Shown here one piece after another: positions 52,210-62,177 of a DNA stretch of 64,000 bases. A program made the position numbers and the translations under genes. The stretch is taken from positions 1-64,000 of the forward strand of contig NZ_LNUA01000059.1 of assembly GCF_009764355.1 (NCBI RefSeq), in the 5' to 3' direction. The notes beneath the pieces are model-generated. The model was not told the origin of the DNA, searched no databases, and saw only the letters and a list, made by a program, of their open reading frames with translations. This DNA comes from Companilactobacillus bobalius (GTDB lineage: Bacteria; Bacillota; Bacilli; Lactobacillales; Lactobacillaceae). The first letter of the stretch is position 1, and each line of letters opens with the position of its first letter.

Positions 52210-54468
52210 TTAAACGGATTCTGAAAGAACCCAATTCATTTTCCCACTATATTGTCCGCTTGAATTAAACCCAGTAGTCTTCAATAAAATACCATCTGAA
52301 TCGTTCCAAGATTTTCCAACATTAGTAACTTGATTCCCGTCAGCACTCTTATAACCGTTAGCAATATTAACAACTGCATCATTTGTTAATGATTGTTCCG
52401 AGCCACTAGAATTTTTGAAAACTAGATTACCATTAAAAGCCGTATCACCATTGTACAAACCTGAAGTTGTAGCTGATAAATGCCAAGGATTGGTCGTTCC
52501 ATTTTCTCGACCATCATTCACAACAATATTCCAATCGCCTTTTCTAGGAACTAGCATTGCAGCTGTCGCTTGATTAATACTGCCAAAAGAGTAATCATCG
52601 ACTTTCAATGACAAACTACCCTTTTTCGTAATAACCACCGTCGATGTAGTTGAAACATTACCGTCAGCATCCTCAACGTAAACTTTTAAAGTATTAGTTG
52701 TTTGGGTCAAATCAGCTGATGGAATATTCAAATTCAATTTACCACTGGCAGCATTACTATCTAATTTAGAAGTAGCCAAGTCCTTGCCGTTCAAATTTTC
52801 ATGAACTGTGACATCAGAATTGTTAACAGTACTACCATCAACGTATGAAACAGTTCCAGTAATATTAGCATCATGACTATTATCAACAGTTAAATTACTT
52901 TGATCTAAGGCTAAACTGATAGCTTTGGCCTTTTTGATAGTGAAATCAGGTGTATTAACATCCGTAATCAAATTATCACTGTCAAAATGAGCACTAACCG
53001 TTTTAACTTTAGTAGTAGTTGTGACGTCATTAGCCACCCCATTAACCGTAATCGTAGCTTCAGAAGGTCGATATGTTCCATCCGAACTGACATATAAATC
53101 TTTAGCTATACTATGTTTTAGTCTACCTGTGTCTTTATCAATTTCACTCGCATAGATTGGCTCAGCTTTAGCATCACTGCCATCATTGTAAGTTACATAA
53201 CCTAATACTTGATTAGCATCACCATTTGTAAAAGTAACATTACTTGGGAATGTGATTTGAGCCACATCATTTAACCATTTATTTTCTCCACTATCAAAAC
53301 GTAGATGGTAATTAAAACTCAAACTATCACCAGAATTAACATTTCGATCAGTATCCGTTTCAGAAAATGTTTTGTTTTGCGTATTGTCAGTTATATCCGA
53401 AGTAACCGTCCCTTCAACAGAAGAAGGAATAGATTCCAATGCAATCAAATTAGGCTCATAAGCTGCACCACTAGTCGCTGTGAAGCCCCACTGCAACTTA
53501 TTAGACATAGCATTCTTTCCACCAAATTCAGTCGCATGAACTGGATCACTGGTTGATACTAAAGGTGTATCACTCTTAGATCCATCCAAATTCTTATCAT
53601 TATACTTATAAGTAATTCTATACGTAGAAGGATCCCAAGAGACAGTTAAATGATGCCAATTACCATCATGCAATGATGTAATATTTTGAACACCAGAATG
53701 ATTCATGGAGTAATAATTATTAGTATTAAAAAAGCTGGAGGCATCATGTCTAACATAAGTACTAGCATCACCTGGATAACCATAGGCAATATGCTGCCCC
53801 GTAATATCACTTTCAGCATCAAAATCATCATTCGAAGCATTCGATTTATTAGCATTAGTATCAAATTCCAGAGCCCAGCTATCTTGAATAGCCGTATTAG
53901 CAATTGTTTGAGTGGATGTGACAGATTTATCAGTATCCATACCCCAGACTCCTAAAGTTTCACCTGTCCCAATTGTTGTACCCTTGTGAGAGAACGATGA
54001 AACACCATTAGCTGGGTTTTGTAATACGAAAGCCATCCCGTCACCAAAAGAATCACCACTATGAATGTGTTGTGATGGTCCAAAATATAACCAACATGAC
54101 AAGGTCTGTTTATTATTGATATTAACGTAATTTCCGTTATCAACATTAGACCAGATAGCACCTTCCTGATTGGTGTAATTAGTCATTCTAATTGCCATCA
54201 ACGGATCATAAGATGTTCCCGTAGAATGCATTGACGAGTTTTGTAAAATGGCACTATTCTGAGCACTACTACCAAATCCTGAAAAATCACCATGTAAAAA
54301 TTGTGACTCATTCAATCCAAGATTATCCGGTGCTTTAGCCAGTCCCTCTCGTGTCTCTGTCATAGAGTCTTGTTGCGATGTACCAGCCTGAACCACTGTT
54401 TGTTCACTCTTGATAGCCAACCCCAATGAAGCCATCAAAAATAGAACCTTTAAAAATTTTTTCCTCAT
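52210..54468 (-). CDS. L-type lectin-domain surface protein with WxL-type C terminus
   Basis: About 752 residues. A signal peptide (RKKFLKVLFLMASLGLAI) is followed by an L-type lectin fold (about 50-330; GAIWSNVDNGNYVNINNKQT, YFGPSQHIHSGDSFGDGMAF, WALEFDTNAN, HHLTVSWDPS), then a region with CNA/bacterial Ig-like repeats. The C-terminal domain (NPWHLSATTSG ... GKMNWVLSESV) carries WxL and a final W-x-L, typical of WxL peptidoglycan-bound proteins. Probably binds host or plant glycans on the cell surface. Start after AAAGGTAAGT. Paralogue of the gene at 54667. Confidence 0.85.
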   Translation of the reverse strand: MRKKFLKVLFLMASLGLAIKSEQTVVQAGTSQQDSMTETREGLAKAPDNLGLNESQFLHGDFSGFGSSAQNSAILQNSSMHSTGTSYDPLMAIRMTNYTNQEGAIWSNVDNGNYVNINNKQTLSCWLYFGPSQHIHSGDSFGDGMAFVLQNPANGVSSFSHKGTTIGTGETLGVWGMDTDKSVTSTQTIANTAIQDSWALEFDTNANKSNASNDDFDAESDITGQHIAYGYPGDASTYVRHDASSFFNTNNYYSMNHSGVQNITSLHDGNWHHLTVSWDPSTYRITYKYNDKNLDGSKSDTPLVSTSDPVHATEFGGKNAMSNKLQWGFTATSGAAYEPNLIALESIPSSVEGTVTSDITDNTQNKTFSETDTDRNVNSGDSLSFNYHLRFDSGENKWLNDVAQITFPSNVTFTNGDANQVLGYVTYNDGSDAKAEPIYASEIDKDTGRLKHSIAKDLYVSSDGTYRPSEATITVNGVANDVTTTTKVKTVSAHFDSDNLITDVNTPDFTIKKAKAISLALDQSNLTVDNSHDANITGTVSYVDGSTVNNSDVTVHENLNGKDLATSKLDSNAASGKLNLNIPSADLTQTTNTLKVYVEDADGNVSTTSTVVITKKGSLSLKVDDYSFGSINQATAAMLVPRKGDWNIVVNDGRENGTTNPWHLSATTSGLYNGDTAFNGNLVFKNSSGSEQSLTNDAVVNIANGYKSADGNQVTNVGKSWNDSDGILLKTTGFNSSGQYSGKMNWVLSESV

Positions 54469-54605
54469 ACTTACCTTTGTTTCCATTACATAGGAAATGA
54501 ATCCCATAGTTATTATTATTTTTATAAAATTTCCTAATAGCTCAATAGTATATCTAATGAAAATATATTTAAACTAATATCTTTTCATTTATCCGTTTTC
54601 ATACA

Positions 54606-54651
54606 CAAAAAAATCATGAATTGAGAGATTTCTCAATAATCATGATTTTTT
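54606..54651. terminator. terminator of the second lectin-domain gene
   Basis: AAAAAATCATGA-TTGAGA pairs with TCTCAA-TCATGATTTTTT around GATT. Confidence 0.85.
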
Positions 54652-54666
54652 CTTTAATTATTTTAC

Positions 54667-56985
54667 TTAAATACTATCCTGCAAATTCCAAGTTACAGTG
54701 GAAGTATACGTACCTGCACTTTCATATGAGCCACGCTTCAACAAGACTCCATTGTCAGACGACCATTGACTATCAATATCATAATCCTGTGCTGCTGTCT
54801 GACTTTTAACTGCACTACTGATTTCGACTTCATTATTGATTAAACTATCAGTATTGCCAGACCCATCAACGAAGATCAAACTCTGGCCATCTTTAGAATT
54901 AGTCCATGTTTCTTTATCTCCATTAACTAGCGGCGTTGCGGAAGCGAATAATTTCCAACCTGCTCCCTTTTGACGACTATCAGTTACATCAATTGACCAA
55001 CCGCTTCCTCTTGGAATAATTGAATTATCTCCAAAGGATTGCGTGGTCTTAAAGTTGCTGGCCGGTGAGGTCTCTATGGAAACCGTTCCTGAAATAGTTA
55101 CGGTATATGTAATTGTGTCGGAAACGTTGTAATCTTCATCATTGTAAACGTAGATTGTAACTGTGTTAGCACCTTCATGCAAATTAGAGAATAGTTGTGA
55201 AGATACTGGTAAAGCAAAAGTATCAGTTGAATTGCTGGCTAAAATTGAACTCATGGAAGTTTTAGCAATTTCACCATTTACACTGGCAACAACTGTTAAC
55301 TTAGATGGATCAACAGTCTTAGTCTTGTCACTGTATGATACTTTACCATTTAACAAAACTTCTTTATTAAAACTAGTTGTGACGTCAGATCCAGTCTTGG
55401 TTAACGTAATTTTATTTGGTTGCTTAATTACGAAGGCCTTAGTCATGACATCTTTTTGCAAATCACTACCATAGAAACTAGCGTGTGCCGCTGGTACATC
55501 AGTTTCTGTAGCGGTTGTACCGGCATTAACAGTTCCTTCAAATTTAACATTAGCTGAGGTGATTCCTGTCTTGTACAAAGATTGACCTAGTTTATGTTCA
55601 ATTTGATTATTAGTCATGCCGCTAAACTCACCAATTGTTTCAGTGGATGTCTTACCTGCATCATCGGTATAAGTAATCAAAGCACTACTGTAATCAATTT
55701 TATCAGGTAGATTAATTGTGGCATCAATATTTTCCCAAGGCTTTGAACCACTCAAGTAATTTAGATTATAGTTCACACTAACTTTGTCTCCTTGATGGAC
55801 CACGTTAGCATTAGGATTATCAGTTGTAGCATCGGTAATTTCACGATTACCTGAAGTTTCATCAATAATTGAAGTTAAAGCATCGGCTTCAACCAAAGAT
55901 GGAATAGATTCAAAGATAACTAAATTATTTTCAGAACTTGAACCAGTTGAACCGGTAAAGCCCCAATAGAGTTTATTGCTACCATTGAGATCAAAAGCAG
56001 TTGTATCAATTTTCATAACTTTAGTATTGACCTTGCCAGCACTGGTCAACTTAGGAGTCCCGTCCATATTCTTGTCATCATAATTCAAGGTCATTGTTGC
56101 TTCAGTAGAACCACTAGGTGCTGGTGTCCATGTCAATGTCACATGATGCCAGTGATCATCGGTTAAGAAATTACTACTCTTTGATGTAGTAGGAATACTA
56201 GTAATCAAATTATCATGGTTCATATAAGCACCTTCTGCCCCAAGCCCATAGGTTGACTCTCTAGCCGGATAATTGCTGGCAATATGGTTGACACCACTGA
56301 CATTCTTATCAAAATTACTATCATAAGTACCAGAATTAGGATAGGTATCAAATTCCATGGCCCAACTCTTTTGAATGGCTGTTTTAGCTAGAGCAGATGT
56401 AACAACATCAACTGGTAAAATTACAGTTCCCCAGACACCTAAGGCTTCACCAGGCGTATTATCAACATCACCACTATTAGTAAAAGCACTATCTGAAACA
56501 TTTTGTAAAACTAACGCCATACCATCACCAGTATTAGTACCACCAAAAGTATCAACACCGCCAAAGTACATCCACATAGACATGGTTTGACGTTTATTTA
56601 CATCTATATAATTCTGTTTACTGGTATCTGATTGCGTTCTCTTGGACCAAATAGCACCAACTTTATTAGTTTGCCCTAATTCTGTTAATACGGTAACATC
56701 GGCACTTCCTTTATTACCACCTTCATTAGGAGCCAACACTTTAGTATCATTATCAGTAATTGCTGGCACATTAAACAATTCGTTAATATTAGTTAAGCCC
56801 TTAGGCAAAGTACGATCTACACCTTTATTATCTACTGTATTACTCAACACCTTACCCAAGGTTGCTTGAGTGGCAGTAGCTGCATAGGTAGTATTTGTTG
56901 AAAAACTCAATATCAAAAAAAGACCCAGTAAAATGAATCCTACGTATAGAGCTAGTAATTTTTTGATATCAATCACTCCTTTCAC
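54667..56985 (-). CDS. L-type lectin-domain surface protein with WxL-type C terminus, paralogue
   Basis: 772 residues from the first in-frame GTG. Signal helix IKKLLALYVGFILLGLFLIL; lectin domain about 60-360 (VGAIWSKRTQSD, MSMWMYFGGVDTFGGTNTGD, WAMEFDTYPNSG, HWHHVTLTW); Ig-like repeats; then WKL and a final TVTWNLQDSI. Same architecture as the gene at 52210 but clearly diverged. Start codon is uncertain: both GTG candidates overlap or precede AAAGGAG, and the codon 8 bp after the SD is ATC (56967). A non-canonical start is possible. Likely cell-wall adhesin or glycan binder. Confidence 0.8.
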   Translation of the reverse strand: MKGVIDIKKLLALYVGFILLGLFLILSFSTNTTYAATATQATLGKVLSNTVDNKGVDRTLPKGLTNINELFNVPAITDNDTKVLAPNEGGNKGSADVTVLTELGQTNKVGAIWSKRTQSDTSKQNYIDVNKRQTMSMWMYFGGVDTFGGTNTGDGMALVLQNVSDSAFTNSGDVDNTPGEALGVWGTVILPVDVVTSALAKTAIQKSWAMEFDTYPNSGTYDSNFDKNVSGVNHIASNYPARESTYGLGAEGAYMNHDNLITSIPTTSKSSNFLTDDHWHHVTLTWTPAPSGSTEATMTLNYDDKNMDGTPKLTSAGKVNTKVMKIDTTAFDLNGSNKLYWGFTGSTGSSSENNLVIFESIPSLVEADALTSIIDETSGNREITDATTDNPNANVVHQGDKVSVNYNLNYLSGSKPWENIDATINLPDKIDYSSALITYTDDAGKTSTETIGEFSGMTNNQIEHKLGQSLYKTGITSANVKFEGTVNAGTTATETDVPAAHASFYGSDLQKDVMTKAFVIKQPNKITLTKTGSDVTTSFNKEVLLNGKVSYSDKTKTVDPSKLTVVASVNGEIAKTSMSSILASNSTDTFALPVSSQLFSNLHEGANTVTIYVYNDEDYNVSDTITYTVTISGTVSIETSPASNFKTTQSFGDNSIIPRGSGWSIDVTDSRQKGAGWKLFASATPLVNGDKETWTNSKDGQSLIFVDGSGNTDSLINNEVEISSAVKSQTAAQDYDIDSQWSSDNGVLLKRGSYESAGTYTSTVTWNLQDSI

Positions 56986-57116
56986 AATGGCATCGCTAAC
57001 ATTAATAACTTTATTTATATAATAGTACTAATACCATAATATGTTTACCCATGTTTAGACAAGCTTTATATCCTATTTTGAAAAAAGTATTTTCTAAATA
57101 TTTATTTTTGGACAGC

Positions 57117-57160
57117 AAAAAAGCCTGAAGAAACGGCATTGATCATTTCTTCAGGCCTTT
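57117..57160. terminator. terminator after pepN
   Basis: AAAAGCCTGAAGAAA pairs with TTTCTTCAGGCCTTTT around a short loop, A- and T-runs outside. Confidence 0.88.
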
Positions 57161-57193
57161 TATTTAAATATTCTAATTTTTTATAATTAAAAA

Positions 57194-59722
57194 TTAAGCA
57201 TTTTTAATTGCTGCATTAACAGCATCTTTTTCATCTTCAACCAAGTTAACCTTAGTCTCAATGATACTGATATCCATTGTGATTTCACGAGTCAATCCTG
57301 GTGTATTGATCTTAGGTTCAAAGAACTTCTTGAATTCTTCAAAACGTTCTGGTGTATGGAAGGCATATGATGTGACAGTGATAAATGTAGCAAATTCCAT
57401 GTCACCACCAACAGTATCTTCCAACCATTGCCAGTCATTTCTGATCCAATCCCAAGCAGCTTGTTGACCTTCGTCATTATTCAAAATACCACGATACCAT
57501 GCACGTAGATCTTGGGGTTTGATAATGTCAGCATTTTCAAATTTATCAACGATTTCACCAATCAACTTGCTGTCAGTTGTACTTGGAATAGCAACAGATA
57601 AATCGTTCTTGTAACTTGGATCTGAAGTTGTCTTGTATTCATTCAATAAACTATTGATTAGCTCTTCGCTACCATAGTTCTTAACTTCATTTCTGATTAC
57701 TAAGAGACGAATATCAGCTGGTAAATCTGCCAAGTCATCTTTGTTAGTAACAAATAACTTATGAGCTTCAGAGATAGCTTTTTCATCCTTGGCATACAAA
57801 GCAGCACTCAAAGCGTATGGACGTGTCAATTGATCATTGATTGATTCGCCAGCTTTAGGTTCCCAGCCAAGACGAGCAACTTGTTTAGCACTCAATTTAG
57901 CATAGAAGGCTTGCAAAGCTTTTTCTTCGTCAGTATTAGGTTTAACAAATTTCTTCAAGTTATTGGCAATACGATACATTGCAGCTGTAACTGTAGATGA
58001 TTCACTTTCTGAGAAGCCTTCAAGCATTGGTACAACATCAGCATATGAAATTTGACGAGCATCAGCCAAAAGACGGAGATCTTGAAGCAATCCAAGTTGA
58101 GAAATAGTATCAACTGAATCGATATTATCGAAGATATCCTTTTGAAGTGTTTCGTCATACTTAACAACAAAGTGTGAGTTGTTTCCAACATTTAGACGGA
58201 ATGGCTTACCATTTGCTTTACGTAATTCTTCATAATCGCCTAAAGTAATTGTTTGATCAGCCATAATCTTAGGAGCAGCATCATAATTGCTGTTCAAAGG
58301 AACTTGCCATTGACGGCCAACTTCTTTACCTTCGCCGATAAAGAATTGTTTTTGTGACAATGTAAGTTTGCCATCAACTACACTAGCTGAAACTACTGGA
58401 TAACCAGGTTGTTCTAGCCATGAGTTCATGATCTTACCAACATCCATACCTGAAGCTTCACCTAAAGCACTCCACAAGTCAGCACCCTTGGCATTGCCAT
58501 ACTTATGAGCTTCGAAGTATAACTTCAAACCTTTACGTAAGTTATCATCACCAAGCAAAGCACGTACCATGACAAGCATTCTAGCACCCTTAGCGTAAAC
58601 AATGGCTGAATCGAACAAAGCATCAATTTCAGCTGGATCTTGGACTTCAACGTGAACTGATTGAACACCATCAGTTGCATCACGTTGTAAGGCAGCAGGA
58701 ACATCTGATGTTTGGAACATTTCCCAAACGTGCCAGTCAGGTTCAATAGCATCAACCGCAACATATTCCATCATATTGGCAAAACTTTCGTTTAACCAGA
58801 GGTCATCCCACCACTTCATAGTTACAAGGTCACCGAACCATTGGTGAGCCAATTCATGAGTAACAACAGTAGCGACTAACATCTTTGTATCAATTGATGT
58901 GTTATCAGGATCAAGCAATAAGTAAGCTTCACGATAAGTTACAAGTCCCCAGTTTTCCATCGCACCAGCTGAGAAATCAGGAAGTGCTAATTGCCATGAA
59001 TGTGGAAGTGGATATGGTGTTTGATAGAAATCCTCATAGAATTCAATTGCACGTTTAGCAATATCAAGGGTAAAGTCCAATTCCTTAGCTTTATGAGCTT
59101 TAGTAGCGAAGACACCAACTTCTACACCACTCTTAGTCTTGGCCTTCTTAGCTTGAAGATCACCAAAGGCAAAAGCGATTAGGTATGTTGACATACGTAC
59201 AGTTGTATCGAAGTAGTGAACACCATCTTCGTTACGAATTTCTGGCATATTAGCCAAAATTGTTTCGCCAGGTTGTTCGTCGAACTTAATAGCAATATCG
59301 AATTTAGCCTTAGCTTCAGGTTCATCAACACATGGGAAGGCTTGACGAGCAAAGGTTGTTTCGAATTGTGTACCGATAATTTGTTTCTTCTCACCGTTCA
59401 ATTCGTAATATGAAGGATAAATACCCATCATTGAATCAGTCAACTTAGCATCGTAACTAATTGTTAAAGTAGTTTCACCTGTCTTTTCAAGATCAATGTG
59501 AATTCCTTCATTCTCGTCATCAACTTTGAAAGGTACCGTTTCGCCATCAGCCTCAACTGATTTGATATTCAAATATTTTTGATTAATTGAGACTGTCTTT
59601 TCTTTAGCATCACCATTAATCTTAGTTGTTCCGGAAATGGTCTTAGCACCACGATCGATATCTATAAAAATATCGTAGTGTGCTGGATGAAATGTTTCAT
59701 AAAAATGTTTAATTTCAGACAT
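57194..59722 (-). CDS. pepN: aminopeptidase N, M1 family
   Basis: 842 residues, normal length. N-terminal beta domain, then GAMENWG (253-259), zinc site HELAHQWFG (289-297) with Glu312 in NESFAN, and the C-terminal helical ERAP-like domain. Cytosolic metallo-aminopeptidase removing N-terminal residues from peptides; the main general aminopeptidase of lactobacilli in peptide use. Start behind TAGAGGTAGCTC. Monocistronic. Confidence 0.97.
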   Translation of the reverse strand: MSEIKHFYETFHPAHYDIFIDIDRGAKTISGTTKINGDAKEKTVSINQKYLNIKSVEADGETVPFKVDDENEGIHIDLEKTGETTLTISYDAKLTDSMMGIYPSYYELNGEKKQIIGTQFETTFARQAFPCVDEPEAKAKFDIAIKFDEQPGETILANMPEIRNEDGVHYFDTTVRMSTYLIAFAFGDLQAKKAKTKSGVEVGVFATKAHKAKELDFTLDIAKRAIEFYEDFYQTPYPLPHSWQLALPDFSAGAMENWGLVTYREAYLLLDPDNTSIDTKMLVATVVTHELAHQWFGDLVTMKWWDDLWLNESFANMMEYVAVDAIEPDWHVWEMFQTSDVPAALQRDATDGVQSVHVEVQDPAEIDALFDSAIVYAKGARMLVMVRALLGDDNLRKGLKLYFEAHKYGNAKGADLWSALGEASGMDVGKIMNSWLEQPGYPVVSASVVDGKLTLSQKQFFIGEGKEVGRQWQVPLNSNYDAAPKIMADQTITLGDYEELRKANGKPFRLNVGNNSHFVVKYDETLQKDIFDNIDSVDTISQLGLLQDLRLLADARQISYADVVPMLEGFSESESSTVTAAMYRIANNLKKFVKPNTDEEKALQAFYAKLSAKQVARLGWEPKAGESINDQLTRPYALSAALYAKDEKAISEAHKLFVTNKDDLADLPADIRLLVIRNEVKNYGSEELINSLLNEYKTTSDPSYKNDLSVAIPSTTDSKLIGEIVDKFENADIIKPQDLRAWYRGILNNDEGQQAAWDWIRNDWQWLEDTVGGDMEFATFITVTSYAFHTPERFEEFKKFFEPKINTPGLTREITMDISIIETKVNLVEDEKDAVNAAIKNA

Positions 59723-59843
59723 GAGCTACCTCTAATTTATTTTTAATATTTTTCTAATTTACTATAATGTTAACTTTATACGACTTTCTATAAAAATGAA
59801 ACAATTATAACCGAATTTTGTCAAAAAAATTGATTGCAACATA

Positions 59844-59871
59844 TTGATCCACATAATTTTATTTATACTAT
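59844..59871 (+). promoter_or_regulatory. promoter of the nitroreductase gene
   Basis: TTGATC (59844-59849) with a 16-bp spacer to TACTAT (59866-59871), about 37 bp before the ATG. The remaining part of the 185-bp divergent gap is AT-rich; I see no operator dyad in it. Confidence 0.55.
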
Positions 59872-59907
59872 TATAGAGGGAGAAACATAATAAGGGAGTG
59901 TTAATAT

Positions 59908-60366
59908 ATGGAAACTGAAAAAATGATCCGTTCGCGCAAGGCCGTTCGTCACTACACTGGTCAAATCACCGATGAACAATTGAATAAGATTTTACTTGCT
60001 GCTAATGCTGGTCCCGTCGGTATGGGTGAATATAACAACTATCGTCTTACAGTTATTCAAAATTCAGATATTCTAAATAAAATGAGCGGTATCTACGATG
60101 CTCCAACTGTTATTGTGGTTTCTGCTGAAGACCCTGATGCCATGGAGGATGTCTCAGCTGGGGCCATCGTTCATAACATGGAATTAGCCGCTGAGGATCA
60201 AGGATTAGGTGCTAATTACAATATGTCTAGTGTTGGTTCAATTCCTGCCAACGTTCTACCTACCGGATTCAGAGGCATCTTTGCTCTAACTTTAGGACAA
60301 ACAGACGAAAAATTTGTTCCGCGTGAAATTCCTTTAGATCGTATTAAGACTAACTTTGTTAAATAA
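59908..60366 (+). CDS. small nitroreductase-family protein
   Basis: 152 residues, shorter than typical NAD(P)H nitroreductases (about 170-200). N-terminal MIRSRKAVRHYTGQITDEQL with the FMN-binding Arg pattern, and AGAIVHNMELAAEDQGLGAN in the middle, are family features; the usual long C-terminal region is reduced. Probably an FMN-dependent reductase. ATG after AAGGGAGTGTTAATAT. Unrelated on its strand to the next genes; ends in a bidirectional terminator. Confidence 0.85.
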   Translation: METEKMIRSRKAVRHYTGQITDEQLNKILLAANAGPVGMGEYNNYRLTVIQNSDILNKMSGIYDAPTVIVVSAEDPDAMEDVSAGAIVHNMELAAEDQGLGANYNMSSVGSIPANVLPTGFRGIFALTLGQTDEKFVPREIPLDRIKTNFVK

Positions 60367-60370
60367 AAAG

Positions 60371-60412
60371 GGTGTTTATATTGACCAATTAACTTTGGTT
60401 GATATAAACACC
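60371..60412. terminator. bidirectional terminator between nitroreductase and lysR
   Basis: GGTGTTTATAT-CCAA pairs with TTGG-ATATAAACACC around TTAAC; U-rich sequence follows on both strands. Confidence 0.88.
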
Positions 60413-60435
60413 TTCTTTAATTTGAAATCAAAGGA

Positions 60436-61311
60436 TTATGATTCTTTTTTCATACTCATAATATTTTTAAGAAATTCATCTGCTAATCGAGATAAAGAAC
60501 GCGATTTTTTCCAAATTAAAACTGTCTTAACAGTATCAATATAATTCAAATCCTTAAAAACCAAATCACCAGTTTCATATTCTGGCTTATCAAAGGTAAT
60601 CGCATTGCCCATTCCCGACATAACCATGGCTCGCATATTGTAATTCATATCATAAGTACCTGTAATTTTATAGTCACGGACATACTCATCTAAATATGAA
60701 ACCCATTGTGAATGAACATCCATCTGTCTGGGGATCAACAAACGCATTCCTTTCAAATCTGAAGCCGCAAAATAATCCTTACCGGAGTTGTCATCCTTTC
60801 TAGGCATGACAACCCCGGTTTTGTTTTCAATTGGCAATGATAACTTATTATATTTATCCAAAGAATCATTCGTATAAACAACGCCAAAATCAAGAACCCC
60901 AGCATCTAAATTTCGAAAAATTTGATCAGCGTCTTGAGTATCAAAGTGAACGTTGACGTTCTCACCCTTATCTATCAATCTGGTAAAAGTCCTTGTTAAA
61001 TAAGCATTAGCCTTACCTTCTCCAGCGGCTACATATAAGTCACCGGACAAAACCTTATTATTCTGAATCGTCAAAGAAGTCGAATCAACTAATTGATCAA
61101 TTTCCTTGGCCCTTTCTAAAAAGAAATAACCATCGTTAGTTAAAGAAATCTCCCGCGGGCCCCGTTCAAAGAGAACTGTTCCCAATTCTTCTTCCAAATC
61201 TTTAATCTGTCTGGACAAAGTTGACTGCGAAATATGTAATTTTTCAGCTGCCGAAGTGATGCTTTTGTCGTTAACAATCTCTATAAAATACCGTAATACT
61301 CGTAGTTCCAT
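60436..61311 (-). CDS. LysR-family transcriptional regulator
   Basis: 291 residues from MELRVLRYFIEI. Winged HTH (about 1-60; SITSAAEKLHISQSTLSRQI) and a substrate-binding domain with LYVAAGEGKANAYLTRTF. The frame opens three codons earlier, but AAAAAGG would then touch the start; nine bases separate it from the internal ATG. Divergent from an SDR, flavodoxin and MFS gene set, which it probably controls, a frequent layout in lactobacilli. Confidence 0.9.
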   Translation of the reverse strand: MELRVLRYFIEIVNDKSITSAAEKLHISQSTLSRQIKDLEEELGTVLFERGPREISLTNDGYFFLERAKEIDQLVDSTSLTIQNNKVLSGDLYVAAGEGKANAYLTRTFTRLIDKGENVNVHFDTQDADQIFRNLDAGVLDFGVVYTNDSLDKYNKLSLPIENKTGVVMPRKDDNSGKDYFAASDLKGMRLLIPRQMDVHSQWVSYLDEYVRDYKITGTYDMNYNMRAMVMSGMGNAITFDKPEYETGDLVFKDLNYIDTVKTVLIWKKSRSLSRLADEFLKNIMSMKKES

Positions 61312-61422
61312 TTTATCCATCCTTTTTAGTTATGGCTAGCATTGCAATATAACTATTTTACATCAAGCTATTCAGCACTTATATTATAAACATAAATTGA
61401 TTCATACAGGAGGATTTTAAAT

Positions 61423-62160
61423 ATGGATTTATCAAATAAAGTTACTGTAATTATGGGTGCTTCATCAGGTATTGGAGCTGCCACAAGTAGATTATTAGCT
61501 AAAGATGGTGCTAAGTTAGTTATCGCTGCCCGTCGTTTAAATAGATTAGAAGAAATCCAAAAGGACCTCCCTAAAGCTGAAATTGACGCTTATAAGGCTG
61601 ACGTTACAAAATTTGAAGATGTTAAGAATGTAATTGATAAGACAGTTGAAAAATACGGACGTATCGATGTTCTCTATAACAATGCTGGTATCATGCCAAC
61701 TGCTCCTTTAATTGAAGGTCGTCGTGATGAATGGCAAAATATGCTTCAAATCAATATCATGGGTGTCCTAAATGGTATTGCTGCTGCTCTTCCTTACATG
61801 GCTAAAGCTAAGAGTGGTCACATTATCTCAACTGATTCTGTTGCCGGACATACTATTGGACCTGATGGTGCTGTTTACAGTGGTACTAAATTTGCCGTTC
61901 GTGCCATCATGGACGGACTAAGAATTGAGCAAGCTGAAAATAATATTAAAACTACCATTGTTTCACCAGGTAGTACTGGTACTGAATTATTCAATTCTAT
62001 CAATGATAAGGATCAAAAGAAGTTTGCTCAAGATTACTTCAAGAACGTTGGTGGACTAGAACCTGAACAAATTGCCCAAGCTGTTGAATTTGCCATCGGC
62101 ACCAAAGATAATATGTCCGTCAGTGAAGTAATTATTCGCCCAACTAGACAATCACTTTAA
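61423..62160 (+). CDS. classical short-chain dehydrogenase/reductase
   Basis: 245 residues. Cofactor motif MGASSGIG (11-18), NNAG (86-89), active Ser near 136 and Y152-xxx-K156 in VYSGTKFA. NADP-type (AARRLNR after strand 2). Reduces or oxidises a small alcohol or carbonyl; substrate not readable. ATG after CAGGAGGATTTTAAAT. First gene after the divergent lysR, 17 bp ahead of the flavodoxin gene, so the two are an operon. Confidence 0.92.
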   Translation: MDLSNKVTVIMGASSGIGAATSRLLAKDGAKLVIAARRLNRLEEIQKDLPKAEIDAYKADVTKFEDVKNVIDKTVEKYGRIDVLYNNAGIMPTAPLIEGRRDEWQNMLQINIMGVLNGIAAALPYMAKAKSGHIISTDSVAGHTIGPDGAVYSGTKFAVRAIMDGLRIEQAENNIKTTIVSPGSTGTELFNSINDKDQKKFAQDYFKNVGGLEPEQIAQAVEFAIGTKDNMSVSEVIIRPTRQSL

Positions 62161-62177
62161 TATTAAGAAGGAAAAAC

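Noticed and set aside
53686..53955. Ile/Ser-rich ORFs antisense to the lectin-domain genes
   Set aside because: Low-complexity shadows of Asn/Asp/Thr-rich coding sequence; no start signals.
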